Origin: Actinomycetota bacterium | GTDB lineage: Bacteria; Actinomycetota; Actinomycetes; S36-B12; UBA5976 | Assembly (NCBI GenBank): GCA_026392535.1 | Contig: JAPLBX010000029.1 | Location: 1-20,090 of the forward strand | DNA: 20,090 bases | Direction: 5' to 3' | Part shown: positions 1 to 6,840 of the stretch, piece after piece | How the letters are laid out: each line of letters opens with the position of its first letter | Numbering within the stretch: the stretch's first letter is position 1 | The notes under the pieces: model-generated | Seen by the model: only the letters and a program-made list of their open reading frames with translations | Told to the model about the DNA's origin: nothing | The model's database searches: none | Program-made: the position numbers and the translations under genes

Positions 1-1271
1 ACTGTGTCACCAAAAATAAATGTTCGTTGTGGAACAAATCCAATCCGTGACCAAAGCTTTTCTAAATCCGCTTGCCTGGTGTCCACACCATTGATTAGCA
101 CACTGCCTTTAGAAGGATCAACAAACCTAATCATTAGATTTACTAAAGTGGTTTTTCCAGATCCAGTTCCACCAACGATTGCAGTGGTCTCTCCACGATT
201 GATTTTGAATGAGATATTTTCTAATACTGGAACTTCTGCATTTGGATAGCTAAATGTCACATCTCGAAATTCAATTGTTCCGACTTCGCTGAATGTTTTT
301 GCATCAGCCGGTGAAGTGATATTTGACTGCTTGCTTAATACTTCTTGAATACGTTCAGCACTAGCTGCCGCACGAGGAATCAAAATTAGCATCATTGTGG
401 CCATCATTACTGAACCGAGAATCTGCATCAAATAGGAGATGAATGCAGTTATGTCACCAATCTGCATACTTCCATCGTTGACTAAGTGACCACCGAACCA
501 AACCACACCAACAGTTGCTAGGTTCAATATCAAGAACAAAATTGGCATTGACATTGCAAAGATGCGGTTGATGCGAAGTTGAGTAGACATTAATTCGCTA
601 TTTGCAACAGAAAAGCGTTCGCGCTCAACTCCGTCGCGAACGAATGCGCGAATAACTCGAACACCCGAGATCTGTTCGCGAAGTACCGTGTTGATTCGGT
701 CGATTCGTTTTTGCACTAATCTGAATTGTGGAATTGCAATTTTCATGACAATACTAATTATCAAAACCATTAATGGGATTGCAACTGCAATCAATGAAGA
801 AAGGCTAATGTTGTGACGCATTGCCATGATTACGCCACCAATAATTGTGATTGGTGCTGATACCAACATCGTTAAACCAACAGTTATTAGAACTTGCACT
901 TGTTGAATGTCGTTGGTATTTCTCGTGATTAGTGAAGGAGTTCCGAACTCATCCATTTCGGCTGGACTGAGAGAAAGAACTTGCTTAAAAACATCTGACC
1001 GCAAGTCACGGGCCATTTGCATTGATGATTTGGAAGCGTAGTAGATGGAAATTATCGAAATGATGACCAATCCGACCGTGATGATCAACATGTAACCACC
1101 GGTTTTCAGCACGTATCCCGTGTCACCTTTGGTGACGCCTTGATTGATGATGTCGGCATTCAGGCTTGGCAAAGACAGGTTGGCGATGGTCTGAGCCAGA
1201 ATCAGCGCGAAGACCACATATATAGGTGCTCGGTAGGGCTGGCTGTATCTTCGTAGCAATTTCCACAGCAT
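1..1271 (-). CDS. ABC exporter half-transporter, fused permease and ATPase (partial)
   Basis: Seen: reading the minus strand from ATG at 1271 gives 423 codons that stay open to the left edge, so the C-terminal part of the ATPase is missing. Residues 1-300 form a six-helix type I exporter membrane domain, with helices near 15-35, 57-80, 130-150, 158-180, 240-262 and 275-298. An ATPase domain follows from about 330, with Walker A GGTGSGKT at 367-374 and the Q-loop Gln at 415. Signature motif, Walker B and H-loop lie outside the window. Known: this LmrA/MdlB/YheI-like architecture moves drugs, lipids or peptides out of the cytoplasm, and such proteins often work as heterodimers coded by adjacent genes. 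Inference: a partner half-transporter may lie beyond the left edge. The substrate cannot be told from sequence. An AGG-type ribosome site about nine bases upstream is weak. Confidence 0.93.
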   Translation of the reverse strand, partial: MLWKLLRRYSQPYRAPIYVVFALILAQTIANLSLPSLNADIINQGVTKGDTGYVLKTGGYMLIITVGLVIISIISIYYASKSSMQMARDLRSDVFKQVLSLSPAEMDEFGTPSLITRNTNDIQQVQVLITVGLTMLVSAPITIIGGVIMAMRHNISLSSLIAVAIPLMVLIISIVMKIAIPQFRLVQKRIDRINTVLREQISGVRVIRAFVRDGVERERFSVANSELMSTQLRINRIFAMSMPILFLILNLATVGVVWFGGHLVNDGSMQIGDITAFISYLMQILGSVMMATMMLILIPRAAASAERIQEVLSKQSNITSPADAKTFSEVGTIEFRDVTFSYPNAEVPVLENISFKINRGETTAIVGGTGSGKTTLVNLMIRFVDPSKGSVLINGVDTRQADLEKLWSRIGFVPQRTFIFGDT

Positions 1272-1375
1272 GGCTTGAGCCTAGCCCTAATTCTGTGAGT
1301 AAACAGCCCACTAATCTTGTGTTTAGCATCTTAAAAGCGAGAGAAACATTCTTCAGTTTCCCCGAGACGTGAGAC

Positions 1376-1403
1376 TTGGATGAGGGAATTTGCACTGTAT
1401 CTA
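1376..1403 (+). promoter_or_regulatory. possible promoter for the sensor kinase
   Basis: TTGGAT at 1376-1381 and TATCTA at 1398-1403 are separated by 16 bases, in the divergent 161-base gap between the ABC exporter and the kinase. The -10 match is poor, so this is tentative. Expected transcript start is near 1410, about 23 bases before the GTG at 1433. Confidence 0.28.
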
Positions 1404-1432
1404 TGGCGTAGCAGTTGTGCGAAACTTCAGCC

Positions 1433-2542
1433 GTGACTAAACCACAAGACACCCAACTATTTAACGCAATTATGAACGTGGTTGCAGACCTTGACCTTCA
1501 GACCACGCTTGAAACTATTGTTACAACAGCAGTGAATCTTGTGGAAGCTAAATATGGCGCACTCGGAGTTTTGTCACCAAAAGGAGATCTCCAAGATTTC
1601 TTCCACGTTGGGATGGAAGAGAATCAAATAAAAATGATTGGCCACACACCACAAGGACTTGGTGTGCTGGGGTTACTAATGCAATACCCAGAACCAGTAA
1701 GACTTTCAGATCTGGGAAAACACCCGGCGAGCTTTGGGTTCCCTCCGAAACATCCACCTATGAAAACTTTTTTGGGTGTTCCAGTTCGGGTGCGCGGAAA
1801 TGTCTTTGGCAACCTATACCTGACTGAAAAAAAGGATGGTGTGGATTTCACACCAGAGGATGAAGAGCTAGTAGTAGGCCTTGCCGCTGCTGCTGGTTTG
1901 GCTATTGAAAACGCAAGATTGTTTTCTAAAACTCAAACCATTGCAGTTTATGAAGATCGAGAACGTATTGCCCGAGATTTGCACGATTTAGTTATTCAGC
2001 AACTTTTTGCAACCGGTATGACTTTAGAATCGATTGCAAGACGATCCGCTGGTAGTGCTGAGTCAGAAAAAATCAATCAAGCAGTAGATGATTTAGATCA
2101 AACTATAAAACAAATTAGGCAAAGTATTTATGCGCTGACTACACCTGAAAATGAAGGAGTGTCCCTTCGCCGACGCGTGATGCATGAAGTTGAGGGGTAC
2201 ACAGCGCTGCTTGGCTCGACCCCATCAATTACATTTGAAGGACCTGTTGACTCGATGACCAGTGATCGAGAAACCAATCAGGTTGTCGCAGCATTGCGTG
2301 AACTACTTTCAAACGCGGTGCGCCATGCCGAAGCATCTTCGGTATCAGTTGTTTTACAAATTATCGAGAACGACCTGGTTTTAACAGTCTCTGACAACGG
2401 CGTTGGTATTCCGGAAACGGTAAGTAGAAGTGGCTTAGACAATTTACGCAAACGCGCGGAGTCTGTAGGTGGAAGTTTTGCTACTAGTCGAAGATTTCCA
2501 AGCGGCACCCAAGCACGGTGGATGATCCCACTAAAGAATTAA
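1433..2542 (+). CDS. DosT/DevS-like sensor histidine kinase with a single GAF domain
   Basis: Seen (369 residues from GTG 1433): one GAF domain at about 14-160, a HisKA_3 dimerisation domain with phospho-acceptor His184 in RDLHDLVIQQLF, and an HATPase domain with N-box Asn294 and DNGVG at 321-325. There are no membrane segments, so it is cytoplasmic. The GAF strongly resembles GAF-A of Mycobacterium DosS/DosT. His107 in KHPPM aligns with the haem ligand His149 of DosS, Tyr129 aligns with distal Tyr171, and Gly45 stands where DosS has Glu87 and DosT has Gly. These alignments are from memory. Known: DosS and DosT carry two GAF domains and phosphorylate DosR under hypoxia. Inference: a compact haem-based oxygen sensor that phosphorylates the convergent response regulator. 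Start is uncertain: TTG 1415 and ATG 1471 are also in frame and none has a clear ribosome site. Its stop overlaps that of the next gene within TTAA. Confidence 0.9.
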   Translation: MTKPQDTQLFNAIMNVVADLDLQTTLETIVTTAVNLVEAKYGALGVLSPKGDLQDFFHVGMEENQIKMIGHTPQGLGVLGLLMQYPEPVRLSDLGKHPASFGFPPKHPPMKTFLGVPVRVRGNVFGNLYLTEKKDGVDFTPEDEELVVGLAAAAGLAIENARLFSKTQTIAVYEDRERIARDLHDLVIQQLFATGMTLESIARRSAGSAESEKINQAVDDLDQTIKQIRQSIYALTTPENEGVSLRRRVMHEVEGYTALLGSTPSITFEGPVDSMTSDRETNQVVAALRELLSNAVRHAEASSVSVVLQIIENDLVLTVSDNGVGIPETVSRSGLDNLRKRAESVGGSFATSRRFPSGTQARWMIPLKN

Positions 2543-3189
2543 TCTCGACCTGCTTCGCCAATTCCAAGGCGGGCGATGAATGCAGCTGCTTGGCTACGAC
2601 GCTCCATACCAAGTTTGGACAATACTGATGAGACATAATTCTTAATGGTTTTTTCAGCCAAGAACATTGCTTCGGCAATTTGCCTATTACTCATTCCTTC
2701 ACCAATAAACTCTAAAACTCTTCGTTCTTGATCGGTTAAGTCTTCAAGCATGGAATAGACAGAGCTGCCTTTGCGCAAACGATTGCGCACCTGGTCTACC
2801 GCCTTTTGATCTAGCAAACTTTTTCCAGTTGAAACGTCTTTGATTTTTTCAATTAAGTCGCCACTGCGAATGTCTTTTAATACGTAACCATGAGCTCCAG
2901 CAAGAACTGCGCTCAACAGAGCTTCATCATCAGCATAGGAAGTAAGCATCAGAACATTTATTTCTGGAGCAAGGGCACGCAAGTCTCGGCAAACTTCAAT
3001 GCCTGATCCATCAGGCAAACGAACATCCAATATGGCCACATCTGGCCGCTTAACCAAAATACCTTGTAATCCTTCGGCGCAAGTGCCGGCATCGCCGACA
3101 ACTTCCATGCCAGGTTCGGATGAAATTAGGTCCGAAAGGCCGCGTCGAACAACTTCATGGTCATCTAGTAGAAATACTCGAATTGTCAT
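2539..3189 (-). CDS. NarL/LuxR-family response regulator, DevR/DosR-like
   Basis: Seen (216 residues): a receiver domain at 1-120 with acidic pair Asp9-Asp10, phosphorylation site Asp55 in LDVRLPDG, switch Thr83 and Lys105. A LuxR-type helix-turn-helix follows at about 148-205, containing LTDQERRVLEFIGEGMSNRQ and AEKTIKNYVSSVLSKLGMER. Both halves closely resemble mycobacterial DevR/DosR. Start at 3189 is chosen because the minus strand carries GGAGGG (3198-3204) eight bases upstream; an upstream in-frame start would precede this site. Known: DosR regulators bind DNA as dimers once phosphorylated and switch on hypoxia and dormancy genes. Inference: partner of the kinase that ends 4 bases into this gene from the opposite strand. 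The pair is convergent rather than in one operon, so the two proteins are transcribed separately. I found no clear DosR-box palindrome in the window. Confidence 0.93.
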   Translation of the reverse strand: MTIRVFLLDDHEVVRRGLSDLISSEPGMEVVGDAGTCAEGLQGILVKRPDVAILDVRLPDGSGIEVCRDLRALAPEINVLMLTSYADDEALLSAVLAGAHGYVLKDIRSGDLIEKIKDVSTGKSLLDQKAVDQVRNRLRKGSSVYSMLEDLTDQERRVLEFIGEGMSNRQIAEAMFLAEKTIKNYVSSVLSKLGMERRSQAAAFIARLGIGEAGRD

Positions 3190-3197
3190 GGTTGATT

Positions 3198-3204
3198 CCC
3201 TCCG
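3198..3204 (-). promoter_or_regulatory. ribosome binding site that fixes the regulator start
   Basis: On the minus strand this reads CGGAGGG, followed by eight bases and then ATG at 3189. It supports MTIRV as the N-terminus over the longer in-frame extension. Confidence 0.7.
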
Positions 3205-3255
3205 ACAGTCGTATTGTGCCAAAGAACAAGTTCGAGTGAGGACTATTCTTTAGTT

Positions 3256-4047
3256 ATGGTCAAAGTTCGTCTCTTACAGGTCAAATCTGATGAAACAGAG
3301 ACAGTTTCAGTGCGCATAGAGCGAGTACTTGCCGAATTACCAATGCATCTAAAAAACGTTGACTTATTAGTTTTACCCGAACTTTGGACAATTCACGCTT
3401 TTAATTTGGAAGCACTCCAGGCAAATGCAATTTCTCTGAATGACTCATTGTTTCAAAGAATTTCTGAGGTGGCTAAATCTGCAAAGAAATGGCTTCATGC
3501 TGGAACCTTTGCAATAATGAATACTGATGGCACATTCACAAACACGGCTGTTGTATTTAATCCAAATGGAGAAATTGCAGTTTCATATTCGAAGATTCAT
3601 TTATTCGGCTTTGCAGACGGTGAACAAAAGTATTTATCTTCTGGAAATGAAGTTGTGGTTACACAAACACCACTAGGTGATACTGGAATCTCAACCTGCT
3701 ACGACCTAAGGTTTCCAGAGCTCTATCGCGAGCAGGTTTCACTGGGGGCAACATCTTTTCTAATTAGTGCCGGTTGGCCAACAGTGCGAGCGGAACACTG
3801 GAACATACTCTTGAAAGCGCGAGCTATCGAAAATCAAGCATTCGTGATTGCGGCTTGTGGTCGAGGAACTTCCAATAACACTGAACTTGCAGGGCAGTCG
3901 ATTGTGATCGATCCGCGCGGCCTAGTTGTTGCACAAGCAACAAATAACGATGAATTTGTCGATGCAGAACTTGATTTATCTCTGACTGGAACTTGGCGTT
4001 CTGAATTCCCAGTTTTATTGGATCGACGGGATTTGCACAACCTCTAG
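3256..4047 (+). CDS. carbon-nitrogen hydrolase (nitrilase superfamily, omega-amidase / Nit-like)
   Basis: Seen (263 residues): the catalytic triad of the superfamily is complete, with Glu42 in VLPELW, Lys113 in YSKIHLFGF and Cys148 in ISTCYDLRFPELYRE. The length is typical and no signal peptide is present, so it is cytoplasmic. Known: these enzymes hydrolyse amides or nitriles through a Cys thioester. The RFPELYR context is shared with omega-amidases and deaminated-glutathione amidases that repair wrongly transaminated glutamine or glutathione; the exact substrate is inference. Start: ATG 3256 has no ribosome site, but TATTCT (3244-3249) lies six bases upstream, which would make the transcript leaderless, a common arrangement in actinobacteria. 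It is divergent from the response regulator, sharing a 66-base gap, and stands alone before the pilus cluster. Confidence 0.92.
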   Translation: MVKVRLLQVKSDETETVSVRIERVLAELPMHLKNVDLLVLPELWTIHAFNLEALQANAISLNDSLFQRISEVAKSAKKWLHAGTFAIMNTDGTFTNTAVVFNPNGEIAVSYSKIHLFGFADGEQKYLSSGNEVVVTQTPLGDTGISTCYDLRFPELYREQVSLGATSFLISAGWPTVRAEHWNILLKARAIENQAFVIAACGRGTSNNTELAGQSIVIDPRGLVVAQATNNDEFVDAELDLSLTGTWRSEFPVLLDRRDLHNL

Positions 4048-4063
4048 TAGTTAGCACTTATTA

Positions 4064-4096
4064 ACAGCTCAGCTGTAATCGAATATTTGTTAACAA
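4064..4096. promoter_or_regulatory. two palindromes upstream of the pilus cluster
   Basis: In the 68-base gap before ssd, ACAGCT-c-AGCTGT (4064-4076) is a perfect inverted repeat with a one-base centre, and TTGTTAACAA (4087-4096) is a perfect 10-base palindrome. Neither is followed by a T-run, so they look more like protein-binding sites than terminators. Role is inference. Confidence 0.35.
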
Positions 4097-4115
4097 CTTA
4101 CAACACAATCTATTT

Positions 4116-4694
4116 GTGGTTCACATATCAGTTACTGGCACGCGTGGTGGAATTGGTTGTTCCACCTTGGCTTGGGCTATTGCGCGAGAGATCCAAGCAT
4201 TCGCTCTGCTTGACTATTCCGATAAGCAAGGAGTTCGCTGGATTATTGGTGAACCCGAAATAGATTTCACTTGGCCGAAGACTCTGAATTCAGGGGCCGA
4301 TAATAAAGATTTCTTGAAATTGCTCTCGCATGCAAAGACTGTTGAAGGAGTTGCAATTCTTTCTGGTGGTGAACCAATCAAATTTGAAAATTGTCAAAAT
4401 GAAGCTGTCATGATCTTTGATGGTGCAGTAAGTGCTGATTTGCAGATCAAGCTCACAACGAACGCTCTTCAAGATATTCAAAACGATACCGCAATACTTG
4501 AAGAAGAAATACTTGTTTTACGTAAGGTGCACGGTGGAATTCCGGTATCTTTGATAAACAGCAATTTCGATTATGTCTATCAAAGTGAGTTTAGTGTTGG
4601 AAAATCACTTGCTAATGGTCTAGGTCTTCATTCAAAATCCAAGGTCCAACAAGTTGCTAGGCAGATTTGTGCAGACATTTCCGCAAGTATTTGA
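4116..4694 (+). CDS. short Ssd/CpaE-like ParA-family protein of the Tad cluster
   Basis: Seen (192 residues from GTG 4116): it opens with a P-loop-like segment SVTGTRGGIGCSTLAWAIA (residues 5-23), then LLDYSD, WIIGEPE and FTWPKTL, an order that recalls the Ssd (Rv3660c-like) family. The Lys residues of a normal deviant Walker A (KGGxGKT) are both absent, so ATP hydrolysis is doubtful. The protein is only about half the length I would expect for Ssd, because the N-terminal regulatory half is missing. Known: Ssd/CpaE proteins lie first in tad clusters and have been linked to septum placement or to localising the pilus machine. Inference: a minimal localisation factor for this pilus. The end overlaps the likely tadA start by 26 bases, suggesting coupled translation. 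No ribosome site is visible, so a leaderless message is possible. Confidence 0.75.
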   Translation: MVHISVTGTRGGIGCSTLAWAIAREIQAFALLDYSDKQGVRWIIGEPEIDFTWPKTLNSGADNKDFLKLLSHAKTVEGVAILSGGEPIKFENCQNEAVMIFDGAVSADLQIKLTTNALQDIQNDTAILEEEILVLRKVHGGIPVSLINSNFDYVYQSEFSVGKSLANGLGLHSKSKVQQVARQICADISASI

Positions 4695-5553
4695 TTTAGT
4701 CACTCATGAATTAGTAGATCTAGGTGCCCCACCAGATTCTGAACACATTGCGCAATTGCTCAAAGCAAAAAACTTCATTCTGAGTGATGACGAATTTCAA
4801 GAATTATCCAGCGCAGTTGGAAATGAACTAATCGGGTTAGGGCCGCTAGATTCACTCATCACACCGTATGTAACGGATGTGGTTGTAAATGCACCTGATG
4901 CAGTTTGGGTTGACGCTGGGTCTGGGCTGAAATTGCATGAGAATGTTTTTCAAAATACCGAAGATGTGGCTTTTCTTGCTAGACGGCTTGCAAGTTTGGC
5001 TAATGCTCGCCTAGATGACGCGCATCCATTTGTTGATGGAAGACTGCCAACTGGTGTGCGTTTGCATGCCCTACTTCCCCCAATAGCTGGATCTTGCGCC
5101 AAAATTTCGCTGCGCTTCCCGAACAAAGCAACAATTCCAATCAGTCATTGGCAGACATCGCTCGAAAATGCCGAAAGAGAACTATTGCAAGGTGTGATTG
5201 CTGGCGAACTCTCCTTTGTGATTGCTGGTGACACAGGTAGTGGGAAAACAACTTTACTTAATTCAATTCTGAGAGCTCGACCTCACGATAAGAGGATTCT
5301 CATACTTGAAGAGGCAGCTGAAATTGAGATAGATCAACCAAACATTGTTTCCTTGGTTGCCAGGTCTGCAAATCCCGAAGGCAATGGTGAAGTGACTTTG
5401 CAAAATCTGGTTCGCCAGTCCTTAAGGATGCGCCCTGATTCAATTGTTATCGGTGAAGTGCGCGGAATTGAAATCCTTGACTTCTTACTTGCAATCTCTA
5501 GTGGGCATGCAGGTTCGGGCACGACGATTCATGCAAGAATTGACGGAGAATGA
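4669..5553 (+). CDS. tadA: TadA/CpaF-like secretion ATPase, C-terminus cut off by a frame break
   Basis: Seen (294 residues from GTG 4669; TTG 4654 is also possible): an N-terminal helical domain (1-95) and a type II/IV secretion ATPase core with Walker A GDTGSGKTT (187-195), a Walker-B-like strand LILEEA (211-216), then RMRPDSIVIGEVRG (253-266) and the His box SGHAGSGTTIHA (278-289). It matches CpaF/TadA, whose hexamer powers pilus assembly at the inner face of the membrane. Five residues after the His box a TGA stops the frame. The expected C-terminal strand-rich end continues in the next frame (5531-5647). Inference: a frameshift or small deletion has cut the protein, unless this is a sequence error. 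Loss of the C-terminal end probably impairs or abolishes the motor. The gene overlaps ssd upstream. Confidence 0.88.
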   Translation: MQTFPQVFDLVTHELVDLGAPPDSEHIAQLLKAKNFILSDDEFQELSSAVGNELIGLGPLDSLITPYVTDVVVNAPDAVWVDAGSGLKLHENVFQNTEDVAFLARRLASLANARLDDAHPFVDGRLPTGVRLHALLPPIAGSCAKISLRFPNKATIPISHWQTSLENAERELLQGVIAGELSFVIAGDTGSGKTTLLNSILRARPHDKRILILEEAAEIEIDQPNIVSLVARSANPEGNGEVTLQNLVRQSLRMRPDSIVIGEVRGIEILDFLLAISSGHAGSGTTIHARIDGE

Positions 5554-5647
5554 TCTTTTCTTATCAAACATTGATGTTGTGATTCATTGTGAGAAAAGCA
5601 GTAAGGGTCGAAGAATCTCTCGGGTAATAGCGAATCGCAAGTGTTGA
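5531..5647 (+). pseudogene. detached C-terminal end of TadA in the +1 frame
   Basis: Seen: in the frame one base ahead of tadA, 5531-5647 encodes an ending with IDVVIHCEKSSKGRRISRV, the usual IDLVVH-type strand and basic region that closes TadA/CpaF proteins. Its stop TGA (5645-5647) overlaps the GTG start of the next gene at 5641. That is the coupling expected if tadA once read through to this point. Between the His box and IDVVIH there are only about 13-14 residues, where I would expect roughly 30. A deletion of 3n+2 bases is therefore one explanation and a single extra base is another. It has no plausible ribosome site of its own, so it is unlikely to be made separately. Confidence 0.75.
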
Positions 5648-6747
5648 TTCCAAGTATTACTGCATTCTTAATTGGAGTGGTGTGGCTTTCACCGATTAAT
5701 TTGCAGAAGCTACAAATTCATCAAGGCAATAAACAGAACCAGGATGAGTTGAATAACTTGATTAGGTTACGTTCAATCGCACAGTTATCGGAAATCACGA
5801 TTTCAGACTTTTCCATTCCCTCTTGGTCGGCAGAGCTGAGAACAATGCAATCTCTTAATTTGTTAACTGGCTTATCAGTTTTACCAGTAATAGATCACGT
5901 AATCGCATTTGAGCGTGACCAACTTGAATTAGAGCGTGAATTTCTCAACCGGAGCTCAACGGCTAAAGGCGCTTCGTTAACGCTCATGATTATGCCTTTC
6001 TTGATGTGGGTGATTGCCCAGGCAATTGGCGTGAATGCAATTGGCTTCATTATTTCACCAATCGGTTTGCTCTTTTTGGCAGTGGGAATTGCTCTCACAT
6101 TTGTTAGTCGATTGATTATTCGCTGGGTCTCAAAAAGTGCGACGACAAAACCAAAGCACGATTTACCCAAACACCTCTCGGAAAATGCTGCATCAGTTAT
6201 TGCTTTTGTAACAATATTTGTTTTGCAGCCAACATATATAGGATTCTTTTGTGCGATCGTGCTTAGCCTGCTGATTCATATATATTGGCAGATACTGCCA
6301 ATTCGAGATCAAGATTTAGAGCAATACAAGATTCACGATTCGCAGTCTCTAAAACTTGTGTTTATTGCAGGTTTACTTGAAACAGGATTGCCCTGGCCTC
6401 GAGTTCTTGATCATATTGATGACTCACAATTGCAGGCGATTGGAAGGCGGATTGAGATGGGTGTATCTCCAGAGACCGCATTTGAATATTCCAAGAATTG
6501 GCAAGAGGTAGGAAGTTTGATCGGAACATCAATCAGAAAGGGTTCAAAATTATCGTATGAGCTCAGAATGTTGGCTGATGAATATCGAAAGCACGCTTTG
6601 ACATTTCGGATTCAGCATTGTGAGAAAGTTGCAGGACGACTAATTATTCCTGTAAACCTATTACAACTCCCAGCCTTCATAGTATTGGGATTAGTTCCAA
6701 TGATTGGCCCACTCGTGTTGCAGACACTTGAAGCCTTCCACATTTAG
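5641..6747 (+). CDS. fused TadB-TadC-like pilus assembly membrane protein
   Basis: Seen (368 residues from GTG 5641): two T2SSF-like halves in one chain. The first half has a helix at 4-17, a cytoplasmic stretch with LTGLSVLPVIDHVIAFERDQ (75-94), then helices at about 112-130 and 133-158. After a linker come helices at about 184-216, a second cytoplasmic T2SSF-like domain (236-335, with GLLETGLPWPRVL and GTSIRKGSKLSYELRMLAD), and a final hydrophobic hairpin at 336-361. Known: actinobacterial tad clusters usually carry tadB and tadC as two neighbouring genes, both inner-membrane platform proteins that contact TadA. Inference: the two were fused here into one polypeptide that forms the whole platform. 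I see no stop or frame break between the halves. The start overlaps the end of the displaced tadA C-terminus by 7 bases. Confidence 0.85.
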   Translation: MLIPSITAFLIGVVWLSPINLQKLQIHQGNKQNQDELNNLIRLRSIAQLSEITISDFSIPSWSAELRTMQSLNLLTGLSVLPVIDHVIAFERDQLELEREFLNRSSTAKGASLTLMIMPFLMWVIAQAIGVNAIGFIISPIGLLFLAVGIALTFVSRLIIRWVSKSATTKPKHDLPKHLSENAASVIAFVTIFVLQPTYIGFFCAIVLSLLIHIYWQILPIRDQDLEQYKIHDSQSLKLVFIAGLLETGLPWPRVLDHIDDSQLQAIGRRIEMGVSPETAFEYSKNWQEVGSLIGTSIRKGSKLSYELRMLADEYRKHALTFRIQHCEKVAGRLIIPVNLLQLPAFIVLGLVPMIGPLVLQTLEAFHI

Positions 6748-6768
6748 TTAATGCCGCAGAGTTCTTCA

Positions 6769-6785
6769 CAGGTTCTTGAAACCTG
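6769..6785 (+). other. small hairpin downstream of the TadB-TadC gene
   Basis: CAGGTT (6769-6774) and AACCTG (6780-6785) pair around a five-base loop. There is no T-run after it. It overlaps the -35 element of the pilin promoter, so it may serve as a binding site or a weak pause rather than a terminator. Confidence 0.35.
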
Positions 6786-6803
6786 CATGTAGTTCTCGAT
6801 AAT
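6776..6803 (+). promoter_or_regulatory. promoter for the pilin gene inside the tad cluster
   Basis: TTGAAA (6776-6781) and GATAAT (6798-6803) each match the sigma-70-type consensus at five of six positions with a 16-base spacer. The expected start is near 6810, about 30 bases before the pilin ATG at 6841. It sits in the only sizeable gap (93 bases) of the cluster, consistent with a higher need for pilin than for assembly proteins. Confidence 0.55.
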
Positions 6804-6813
6804 TCATCTTTAA

Positions 6814-6834
6814 TTGGGTTCCACCCAAAGAAAG
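6814..6834 (+). promoter_or_regulatory. leader hairpin and ribosome site of the pilin gene
   Basis: TTGGGT (6814-6819) pairs with ACCCAA (6823-6828) around a three-base loop, immediately followed by an AGAAAGG ribosome site (6828-6834) six bases before ATG 6841. A hairpin near the 5' end of the predicted message may stabilise it or gate translation. Confidence 0.45.
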
Positions 6835-6840
6835 GTTTGT

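Noticed and set aside
1123..1452. 109-residue open frame on the minus strand
   Set aside because: It overlaps the exporter N-terminus in another frame and shows no family features; the true exporter frame starts at 1271.
3190..3255. DosR-box operator in the regulator's own upstream region
   Set aside because: No 18-20 base palindrome of the GGGACTT type could be found.
5531..5553. Programmed frameshift in tadA
   Set aside because: No slippery heptamer or stimulatory stem at the break, and residues seem to be missing as well; mutation or error is simpler.
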